Part shown: in pieces, positions 31,864 through 43,300 of the stretch
Numbering within the stretch: the first letter of the stretch is position 1
How the letters are laid out: each line of letters begins with the position of its first letter
From: Pelodera strongyloides
Lineage: Eukaryota > Nematoda > Chromadorea > Rhabditida > Rhabditidae
Assembly (NCBI GenBank): GCA_036852015.1
Contig: JAANDG010000155.1
Span: 1 to 64,000 of the forward strand
Direction of reading: 5' to 3'
Length of the DNA stretch: 64,000 bases
Translations under genes and position numbers: made by a program
Notes under the pieces: model-generated
The model's database searches: none
What the model saw: the letters and a program-made list of their open reading frames with translations, nothing else
Told to the model about the DNA's origin: nothing

Positions 31864-32993
31864 GTTTTAGTAGAGGGACTATTTACGCATGTGGACTCGT
31901 TCTGCCTACCTGACGTGATAAGGAACGTAGAGATAAGTGTTTAGTCCTTTACTACTACGGGTTGCACTTTATCAGTTACTCGGAACTGGGTATCAATCAC
32001 ATAGTTTAGTTAGCAAATTGTTTATTGATCATTTCGTTCATTTATTGATGACATCTTCTAAACAGGACAGTCGTTCGAACCGAAAAACTCCTACCTTATT
32101 CGACTACTCGGAACTCGTATTTCGAACGTAAGTTCAGGCGCGCTTTAATTGTACAGAATATCGTTATGAATTTAGCGCTTCCTACCTTCACAACCAGATA
32201 AGGTTCTCTTGTCCCTTAATGTTCGTATCTGAAGAATTGGTAAGGGTTCATTACTAGACAAGGTTTGTTTGTCTTGTTTAAAGCGAAATACCGGCCGGTT
32301 TTTGAAACGCATCGTGGACAACTGAATTCTTACGTATTTATTCTAATTTAGCTCGATTTTTTATTCTAATTTACAGTCATTTGCATAAACTGCATAATAA
32401 TACTGTTGTACACGATGCGATTCAAAAACCGACGGGTATTGCGCTCTAAGCATAAACTTGTAATGCTCCATCGGGAAATATGTGGTGGTTGCTTTTGCGT
32501 GCCTTGCTATTTCGTGGAAAAGCTTTGTCTACTGTAGTCGATATCCCACCCGCCTGGGGCCAGATTTCCCGTCACTTGGCTTGCCTCTTGAATGCGCATA
32601 TCATCAATACCAACGCGAACACCTCTCGCTTCTCATATATTGTATGAGTTGACCAGTTGACTATTGCCTGTGCTAGCATAAAACACATTGTATTTGAATG
32701 ATCACGTCACGAGTCGTAATGATTGTGCTGTGAGAATTTTAGTTTTATACTGATCTCACCCTGACTGGCCGACTTGTTTGTTTTCCTCATTACAACCAAA
32801 AACCACTCATGTATACTAGCATATTAGCTTTCCTGATCTTCGATGCTTCTTTCATTCAAAGTCCAGTAATTGTTGTTAAAATTGTGGTAGTATGCTTTCT
32901 TTTGAGTATTTGACACCATATGGCCACGTATCGATGTCTCTGTTCACGAATACTTTCCTTTATCTTATTTATGCTAATTGCAGGTGGGAAGAC
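31864..32993. other. Divergent intergenic region between the ER-protein gene and AP3D1
   Basis: About 1.1 kb separates the two start codons on opposite strands, so both promoters should lie here. It contains a MITE at 32277-32449. No clear TATA or CpG signal was seen. Confidence 0.5.
32277..32449 (+). mobile_element. MITE family 1, full-length copy
   Basis: The ends are GTTTAAAGCGAAATACCGGC and CCGACGGGTATTGCGCTCTA. It lies about 545 bases upstream of the AP3D1 start codon. Confidence 0.9.
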
Positions 32994-35286
32994 ATGGCTC
33001 TTCGGAAGGTGCGATCTAATTTGGATCGCCTTTTCGATAAAAGCCTCACTGATCTTATAAGAGGAATTCGCAATAACAAGGATAATGAGGTACGCTTTAC
33101 TTGCATTGATCAATGGATCTGATATAGGAATATGAATATGGACTATCTTTTTTTGGTAGCCGTCTTACGTACGTATTTTGTCATTTTTTTTCTACTGAAA
33201 ACGACGGTATTTCAAAGCATTGCGACATTGCATTTCGCTAAATTTCGGGATTTAGGAATTATTTTTTATTTATCGAATTCCCCTTCCATACGAACACTTA
33301 TACCTGTATTGTCCAAAAAAGACAGAGCCAGAGCGTATTGTGAGCCTTTAGTGTAGGAGTTTTCACATACAATTCATTCCCGCAGGCGAAGTGCTTAGGC
33401 TTCTGTGACTTGCTTTCTGTTAAAAATATGTGCACCTTGTTGAGTTTAGGCACGCTATATTGCTGCTTGCATTGATGAGATCAAGATGGAACTACGGCAG
33501 GATTCCACGTATGTGAAGGCGAACGCGATCGAGAAACTGGCATATGTGAGTGCTTTTCTTTCTTTCTTTACGCAAACTTGTATTTTTTTCGATTACTGGA
33601 CCGATAGTGATGCCCGTACTAGTCTAATGGGGTAATTACGATTAATATTCCTATCGATGTGTAATAATAGTAGTTTGTGTGCTTTTAGTACTACCTGTTG
33701 AAACTCTACGTGTCGTCTTATCGTTTTGGAATTGGAATTGGTATGCTTGATTATAATCAACAATCAACTTGTGTTTTTAGTTGCAAATGTTGGGATACGG
33801 CATCAGTTGGGCTTCCTTCAATATTATTGAAGTGATGGCATCCACGAAGTATACAGAAAAGAGGATTGGTATTTACCTCTTTAATTTTTCCTTTAGTGCT
33901 TTCTTTCTTTTATACACGTTACTTCTTCTTGATATGTGATGTTCTTCCTCGTGTTCTCCTCCAGCGCTAGATTACTCGGCTCGGTCATAAGTTCATTAGT
34001 TAAAAACGTGTTATGATATGAGGAGGTTCCATCTTTTTATGTTTTTACTTCTTTCTATCTCTAGTGCCAATTTCTTCTTTATCTGGATTAGTTTATATTA
34101 AATCTTTTTTAGTTACCTTGCTGCCGCTCAGTCGTTTCACTATGATACCACCTGCTCAAGCTTACTACAAATTTCTTAGAAAGTATTAACTCTTCCAACA
34201 TTTTTTTTATTTTTCTGTTTTTTTCTGCCATTTGTGGTCTTACTTTTTTCCCCGGCTAATTTGTTCCGCAGTTCCCTATACCTTTTTATTAATCTTCTCC
34301 GTTGCTTTTTTTTTGTTATTAAAAATGCCGTTTGATGCCGGTGTGTCTCTGGTATCTTGGCATGTTTTGTCACACATGATCTAGCACGTGATTTGGCTAG
34401 CGACATTGTGAACCTTGTGAGTTTTATTTATTTTTTTGCCACTTAGTTTATTATTTGTGTTATTTTTTTATATTTGACAATTTGATACTTACAACTATTG
34501 CTATTTAATTAGTCAAATGGCGACGTTTCGCTTGTATGTGTCTAAATGAAAGATAATTCTAATTTACCGTTTCTTTCCAGTATTCGATTCATCACCTGGT
34601 CATTTTCACTATTCTCTTCATAGATCCGGGTGGTTGGGTTATTGATCATATGTTTTAATAGTTTTGTTTTTTTTTTGTATGATTTAGGAGTTTTTTCGTG
34701 CATTTTTTCCCCTCCCCTCCCCCCCCTTCCCCCCCCTCCATACTCCACGACCATTCGCTCCGCCCCCCGTCCCCCCTCCTCGGCAACGGCACCCAACACG
34801 TATGGGGCACGCCGGCTTTCTAACCGAGCATACCCCGGCTCACCCCACCCCCCCTCCCCTCCTCCACCCCCCCCACCAAAAAAAATTTTTTTTTTTGTTT
34901 TTCTTTGCGGGCTTATTTTTTGTGATATTGGTTTTTTTTTCCGCTCTTTCTTGCTTCCCTGTTCGCCCTGAGCTTTATTGGCGTGGGAGCCCAGTCCTTT
35001 CCTTTCTCAGATCGTTGGCTTTGTTTGTGTGTTGTTGCCCTTTTTTTCTGATCCTTCACCGTGGCCTCGGGTCCCTTCTTTCTGGGTCTTCTGCTTCGTT
35101 TGCTTTTGCCCCCCTTATTTCCCTTCCTTCCTTGATCACCACGTCTTTTTGCCTGCTTTCAATCGAAGTCGCTTCTGTCCCTTTTATTCTCGCATTTTGT
35201 ACCTTTTTTTTTCTTCTTTTTTTCTTTTTGTGCTTTCGTATGCAGATATCTCTCTTCTCTCTCTCTCTCTCGCTCCTCTCTTCTCT

Positions 35287-35325
<39 letters not shown>

Positions 35326-38300
35326 CCTCTCTCTCTCTCTTTTTTTTTTTCCTCTGCTCTCAACGATACACTCCTCAAATTGTATATTCTCTACAAGTAT
35401 TCTCGAGTCAACACCTCATAAGGTAATGGTTTTTAAAAACGAAAATAATATTTTTTTTCCTTCTTTATTGTAAGCTATTCTATTTTCACCAGTGCGTTCT
35501 ATTGGTGCTAGGTGCTCATCTAGCCCTTTTGGTTCTTCTCCGGGGTTTCCCGGACCTGGGAGCACCATTAATTAATAGCACAAAAAGTACTAGACCAAAT
35601 GGGCTCTAATTTGGCAAATATACTCTTCTAATGTTCCTGTACAACCCTGCAAAACTCAGGAGAAAAAATCATTTGAAGAGAAGTTATAAAAAAGGACTGA
35701 CGTATTATGTGGATTTTTTTTTTTTCTGTCCTTCCTTCCTCAATTTTCGTGGCATCAAAGGCACATTTTTGACTGGTCTTCATTATAGTATATCAGGGGC
35801 GGATTCTAGCAAAGCCATTAGAATTTTAAAATATTGGTTTCTAATTATCATTTATTGCTTTTTATGCTAATTTTGGTAATTTTTGGTACCTTTTCGGCCC
35901 TAGCGCGCTTCTGAATGAAAATTTTGCTCCCAAACTTTGGCAGTAGATAATTGAAGTGTTATTGAGAATATTTCTCTGTCACGGCATCTTTCCCCGTTAT
36001 CGATTTCTTAGACTTTGGGGGCCTCGAACATTGCACCTTCACAGTTTTGTGCGCACAGCCGAAGCCCCCCCCCTTTTCCCCCCCACCCTTTCCCTCCCCA
36101 TATGTTAGGGAACCCGATTTTTCCATACATCATAGTTTACGCGGACATTGCGCAGTACATTATAAAAGAAAGCATTTTCCATTGAAAACAACTTCTATAT
36201 AATATAAATTCTTTTTATATTTGGTTATTTTTTCACATGTTCAAGCTGGTAGCTGGGATCCCCCTTTTCTTTTGACAATGCGTGTGCTTTGCTGAAGTGT
36301 AGGTGAATGGGAAAATTGAATGAGGAAAAGATATTATATCAACATCGAGTGTATATTATATCAATATCGAGTGTTTTATTCAGCACTCATTGGATTTGGG
36401 TTGTCAGGACGATAGTAAAAGTTAATTAATGAGAAGATGGAAATTCCAAGGCTTTAAGTTGCAAAATAGTATTGTTTTTTTTTATTATATACGGTCGCCT
36501 AACTCGTCCAGAGGCCTGAGTGACCTTTACTTACAAAACAACATGCCTTGTAGTACCTTGGCAAAGCGTTTGGCTACAGAGCGGGGGTCGTGCGTTCGGT
36601 TTCGGCCAAAGCCGAACGTTTTGCGTTCAACATTTAGCTTTTTTGATTGGCACACTATCAGTGCCGTTTACATAATCATTGATCTTTTGTGGATTATAAA
36701 AGGAGATAGAGCCCAGTACTGTGTCTCACATAGTAATGAAGTTTCTCATTCAGAACTTTCTCAAATAATACTTCATGAATAAATCTACATAATCCAATGT
36801 TTAACCTTCAGTTGTCCCTAATTAACTATATAATTCCTGTTAGCTTTCACGACCATGTAGCTGAATGGCGCAACTGTTAGAGCAGAAGGATTGTTAGTTG
36901 TGGAATGATAGTTCGTTCTGGCTCTATTGTATATTGTCTTGTCGAATTACCGTCTCATGGAAATCTAGGCGTCCCAAGCAAGTGAGTAAACCGTCCCATG
37001 AGTGTGGGACAACCGTCCCATGAGTGTGACAACGTCCCATTAAAGGAACACCTGTCCCAAGGGAATCTAGTCGTCCCACGGACCTCCCAACCGTCCCATA
37101 GACTTCCAAACCGTCCCATCAAAATCTGACCGTCCCATGAAAATTGACCTTCCAAAAAGTCCCAGAGCCCTCTCAACCTCACAGACTCAATACTTTATTC
37201 TTTTTTTCCATTGCCAAAAAGTTGATATGTAGTAAGTTTGAGTGAGATAACATCCTTCTGGCACCATGGGACGGTTAGATTTCCATGGGACGGTTTCCCA
37301 CTCATGGGACGCCTAAATTTCCATGGGACGGGAATTGTACAATAAATAGAAAACAAGTTCGCGCATCGACGAGCTTTTTGCAACACTGGATACTCGAGGC
37401 TCACGAAAAATGCAACTCCTAATTCATTCTCCTAATTCCTAATTCATAAAAAATTGAGCGCCTTAGGGTAAAACAGTTTAGTGAAGTCATCAATTTATGA
37501 CAAATTTGGGTTTCACGCACAAATAGTCCATGTTATGCAGCGTATAGGGGCATAGTATAGGTTAGTAGTTTTTGAAGAGTTTTTGAAGACAGCGTATTAT
37601 TTCTTTTTAAGAAGTTAGTTAGTAGGTTAGTAGTTTTTGAAGACAGCGTATAAGGGGTATAGTATAGGTTAGTAGTTTTTAAGAGTTTTTGAGTTTTTTT
37701 TAGTTAGTTTTTGAAGACCGTTAAGGGGTATAGGATAGGTTAGTAGTTTTTTTTGAAGACAGAACGAACAAGATTTAAATTCTTTTCCAGTCAAATGCAT
37801 AGTTGCGGAACAGCGATCGAATTGTAGGCAAAGATTAGAAGTTAAAGTTTATTTATTCCGTCCACTCATACTAAAATAAGTGTGTTTCATTAGGATTAGG
37901 CTTGTTTATTGGAAGCTACCACTAACACATAACCTAATGACCATAATCTTTATAAAGGAAAATTATCTTTATGAACTTAGGTGTAATTTTTATTAAACAT
38001 AAAGAATTATCTTTCCGATAAAACTAAAGAAATTGAACACCTAGTGTTCTCCAACTGGTTTAACCAACGAAGAATGATAAGTTGCAGAATTGACCCTCAT
38101 AATCAGTGTATAATGCATGTTTAATTGTGTGAGTTACTTATTTATATGCCGTAATGAACATTCAATTAGTTCGTCGTTAGGCCTGATATTTTCCAAATAT
38201 CTCTAAAAAGAGTAAAATTATTTTATCGTGAAAAAGTGCTCTGTTTTAAGTAGGTGTTTTTGGCTCTTCTCGTCATAATTACAATGAAGTACTTAACTAA

Positions 38301-40298
38301 TTATCAGAAAATTTAGAGGCGACAAAAAGAGACCAATTCGGTTGTGGGCTGCATCTACAAAAAGTGAAAAATTCATTATGTTAATACTTAACTATTTTAT
38401 GAAAATGACCGGTCGGTCTCTGCCGACTGCAAGAATCGGCCTTCGGCCGATTGTTACCCTACTACTTAAATTTCCTATGATACTATGATTCTTTACTTTT
38501 ATTTGCTAATTATTTATTTATATCCAACGGGGACCAAAAATTGCGGCGCTCCATTTGTCTGTTGGTTCACGTAAACTTTTGAAATGTGTTGCGAACTATG
38601 GAAGTATACATAAAGAGAATTGAGCAAGTGGGCAATTTAAAGAAGGAATGTAATTTTTTTGAAGCTGTACGGTACTCTCCTTTTGTGGCATACCAATATA
38701 AAATGCATATTGCAGTCTCACATAACAATGTAGATCACAACACGACAAATACGTAACATGAAAAGGGTCTCGCTTAGTTAAATTATTTCATAGATCATTT
38801 CATTCGCATAGTTTGCTTTCTATTCACTGAACAGACATGTTTTTATTTAACTTCTACACTTGTGTTACCGCTCAAATAGTAGCCTCCAATTTGATATGCT
38901 AAAAACTATACGTCTATCGTTACACCTTTTTCCAGCCGCAATTTTGGCTCCCCGTTGGATAGAAATAAATAATAGCAAATAAAAGTAAAGAATCATAGTA
39001 TCATAGGAAATTTAAGTAGTAGGGTAAAAATCGGCCGCAGGCCGATTCTTGCAGTCGGAAGAGACCGAGTGGTCATTTTCATAAAATTGTTAAGTATTAA
39101 CATAATAATTTTTCACATTTTTTTTTTTTTTTTTTAAACAATTTGTCTCTTTTTGTCGCCGCTAAATTTTCTGATAATTAGTTAAGTACTTCATTGTAAT
39201 GATGGCGAGAAGAGCCAAAAACACCTACCTAAAACAGAGCACTTTTTCACGATAAAATTCTTCTATTGAGTATTCTTCAATATTGAAATTTCCAGGCGTT
39301 CAAAGCGCGGCAGTAAATGTGATTTGTGAGCTGGCAAGGAAGAATCCGAAGAATTATCTCACGCTGGCCCCCGTATTTTTCAAGTTAATGACGACGAGCT
39401 CAAATAATTGGATGTTGATCAAGATTATCAAGCTGGTTGGTTATTTAATTCGGTTTTATATATTTATGCGCAATTTGAATGTTTCTGTCCTAGAGGTGCA
39501 TGCATGACTTGGTAAGTTTGTTCACATCACATTTTGGGTCCTTGGCTGGTTGGCTTGGATCATTCTTTAATTAGTTCTATATTTTTTAATCAGAATTTTT
39601 TTTAGTTCGGTGCCCTTGTTCCCTTGGAAAAGCGACTTGGTAGGAAACTGCTGGAACCTCTGACAAATCTCATCAATAGGTATTTTTCGTGCATATACAA
39701 AGCCTTTTCATTTGTATACGTATACACCGATAACCATTAAAGAGTTATTCAATCAGTTCTAGTGATTTGCATTAGTTTCTGTTATCTGTATTATCCGTGG
39801 TGTCATTTACACCCTAGGAGAAATAACCTAGCACGAACACAGATTTAGATTACCTATGTTTTCTATTTTGGGGGTTGGCGCGGCGGAACCGCGGAACAAT
39901 CAAGGTTAAAATTTCCCTATATTATATGAATCCATGGTAGATCTAGACCCTATTAGAGTTTTGCATTTCCCACCTTTTTTGTATTTGTATCTTTTCTTTC
40001 CAGCACTTCGGCGATGTCCCTTCTTTATGAGTGTATCAACACAGTTATTGCCGGTGGGTTTCATATTTATTTCATTTCTAATACATATGTACATTAATTG
40101 TTCCTTGCTCATTCGTATTATAGTTATATTTTTTATAGGAGGGTTTTGAATTCTGTTATCGTAGGCGTGTCCAGATTACTGTGCGGGTTCAGTAATATGG
40201 TTTATTGATGGACAATAGCGAGTGTTTTATGTCTGTAGTTAATATTATGTTCATTTGTATATTTAACATTGTTATGTTGTTTATGTATTTATTATACA

Positions 40299-40342
<44 letters not shown>

Positions 40343-43300
40343 TTAGAAATATTCTTATTTGTGAAATTACAACCTACAACTTATTTTGTGTTTTAGTTCT
40401 GATTAGCTTCACGTCTGGAGCGGAGCCTGGAGCACACGCGCCGAGCATTCAGGTGGCGTTTTATATTATGCCGTTTTACGATTGATAGTTTTATAGCATT
40501 GTGGTTAAATGAATCTCGTGTTTGCATTAAGTACACATTATTTCATTTTTTCAACGTCTTTTTGTCCAACTACTTGCGTTTATTATATGACAAATTGAGG
40601 GGTGATTGTTTATTTGTTTTTATACACTTGTGTACTGTACCTTGTACCTTCTTTACTTTCTGTCTGAATTAGTACTCCACCAGAGTTCGATGTTTTTTCT
40701 CAAGCATGTCATATGGTGCATGAGAGAGAGGCGCGAAACCCACACGGTGTTCCGCTGATTTTAGATCTAACATCTAACCTTTTTAGCTGTGTGTGCAAAA
40801 GTTGGGCGTGCTGATTGAAGATTCGGACCAGAATCTGAAGTATCTTGGTCTTCTGGCTATGGGAAGAATTCTCCAGACGCACCCCAAGGCTGTCCAAGCA
40901 CATAAGGACATTCTTCTGAAGTGTTTGGATGATAAGGATGAGAGTATTAGACTCAGGTAGGCTTTTATAATGAATAGATGAATTATTAATATGATACCAT
41001 CGCAATTGACGCAGACGTTTATGCTGTCAGAGTCGGGTAACTGCCGAGTTGACTTGTTGATTGTAGAAACACTGTTTTCTTGTGTACTGCGTTTGTACAC
41101 AGTAGGTAGATTGTAGAGTGATTAGTGATAGTGATATTGACTCATCAGAAGTCTACATGCGTCAATGCAGAGAGAGAGCGAGAGAGAGAGAGAGAGCTTT
41201 CATTTAGTTCTTAGAGTTTTTTTGTATGTATTCAGATCTCTGGACTTGCTCTATGGAATGGTGTCAAAGAAGAATATAATGGAGATTGTGAAGAAGTTGA
41301 TGGAACATGTGGAACACGCGGAGGGATCTCATTACAGGTATCATAGTTGCTTTAAAGTTGTCTCGGGAAGGCAAAGACATAAATATCTGAGTTAAATTGC
41401 GCCAATACTTTCAATCATTCTCCAGAGGCTATTGCCAATTTGTAAATAGAGTGAAACGTCGATAAAGGTATCCCCCCTCGGTCACGCATCTAAATATAGT
41501 ACGAACGCAGCACCAATTTCTCACGGTGCTTGGGCTGCACTTGGCACCAGCACTGTTTATCGCACCCTTTTTAAACCCATAATAGTTTCTATTTTCAGAG
41601 ATGAATTGCTTTCTCGGATCATTTCCATCTGCTCCTACAATAACTACCAATACATTAGCAACTTTGAGTGGTACATTTCGGTGTTGGTCGAGTTGACAAA
41701 GGTGGAAGGCACAAAACATGGGGCCAATATTGCGGAGCAGGTAACTCATAAAATCCATAAGAAACGTAATGTGTGTGGGTGGAAATATCTGTTAAGGAAA
41801 CTGTGCTGATTATGCAGTTGACAAAAGTGCCTAGCCGATCATAAAAGTTAGAGCGAAACACAGTAAGAACACTTATCGTACATTAGCCAGTAGCAGAGCT
41901 GTGAAATCCTCAATGCGTGTTGAACTGTTCTTCTGTTTGTTATCATCATATGCCCTATTCAGATACAAGATGTCACTGTCCGTGTGGAATCAATCCGTCA
42001 TTTCTCTGTTTCCCAAATGGCACTTTTGGTAGGTGTTAGCTTTTAGCATCCCCTTTTTGTACTTCATCTTTATTTCTTTATTGACGGTTACATGTAGATT
42101 TGCATTATCTGCCCGTTGGAGTTGCTACTCCGCCAGCTACTCCATTAATGTTTTCCGGGTATTCTCCGACAAAAGTCTCGGGCCGAGCTCGGGAGTGGTC
42201 TGTTTGTCAGTTTCCGAGCTTTTCTCATGGACTTTCCTTGCCTTTTCCTACAAATTTTTGTGTTTTCCGACTAAAAACCTAGTAGGAAACTAGTAAAAAA
42301 CCTAGCTGGTTTTTCCGTCGGAAACAGAAATCATAGTACTGTCGTCATCCCTTTGTCTGATAGTGATTTCACTTTTAGGTTGAGAATGCTCCAATGTTGT
42401 TGGCTGGAAGTGTTCAGCAGAGAAGCAATATCAGTGAGGTACTTCTCGCTGCCGCTTGGATTTGTGGAGAGTACAATCAGTAAGTCCTTTCCCTTTGTTT
42501 ATTTGTTTTCTACGCGTACGGTACATTTTCGTAAAATACTGTGCGTTCTTTATTCTGTTCTTTCTGTTAGGATCAGCATGTTTCATGGTCTTTGTTTATA
42601 TACTTGGTATTTTTGTTGACACTTAGTGAGTCTGACTTCTTTGTTAATTTGTAGACACGTCCGAAACGTTCCAAGTGTGCTGGAAGCTATGCTAAAAGCT
42701 CGCACTTCTGTCATGCCTGGACATATTCTATCGGTTTATGTCCAGAATATTGGAAAGTTGTATGCTGTTCTTATGGCGAAGGCGGAGCAGGTTCGCTTTT
42801 TTATGTATAATAATAATTAAAAGTTTGTTAAAGTGGTGTACTACGTGGTTTGTGAGCCACATGTCTGCTGCACTTCCGGATAAGTGTATTCCCATTTTCC
42901 TAATTATATGTGCATTATGTGCATTATGCGCCCTTTCCAGAAGATGGTTCCGGCTGGGTAGAAAGCAAAAACTTGCTATTATACTGTTTGAGTTTGACAA
43001 ATGATGGTAAATGAAATGACAAAATAGTGCAAAGGCCGAGTTGACAGGTTGATATTTGTCGTACAATTTACAATTTAGGAAGAGGATTGGGATGCTGTTG
43101 AATCATTGGATAATTTGATGCTCAGCAAGCTACCACAGTTTGAATTGGCCGAACACCTAGAGGCACAAGAACGGGTTAGTTAGTTAGTTTATTCATTTAT
43201 GTTTCTCACCCTTACCTTGAGTTGTTACTGCGAGCTCTTTATATAATACGCTCCTTGAATATGTATTGTATTCTGATTTGTTTGGTGTACTTTTCTTTAT

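Larger units (their letters stand above)
34417..39295. other. Oversized AP3D1 intron/gap lacking one expected exon
   Basis: The conserved trunk exon between DIVNL and GVQSAA (about 44 residues in AP-3 delta, including RKKAV and KLEDPDP) was not found in any frame. The first 1 kb is C/T homopolymer-rich. The rest holds tRNA-like pieces, two foldback elements, a tandem repeat and a T-run at 39119-39135. Confidence 0.65.

Noticed and set aside
34630..35473. Long open frames of up to 223 codons rich in Phe, Leu, Ser and Pro
   Set aside because: They are translations of C/T homopolymers and a CT microsatellite in an error-prone-looking stretch, with no family similarity.
36950..37140. Regularly spaced CCGTCCCATG repeats resembling a CRISPR array
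   Set aside because: Units are short and imperfect, spacing varies, inverted copies form a second arm, and the setting is a eukaryotic intron. A subrepeat foldback element explains it.
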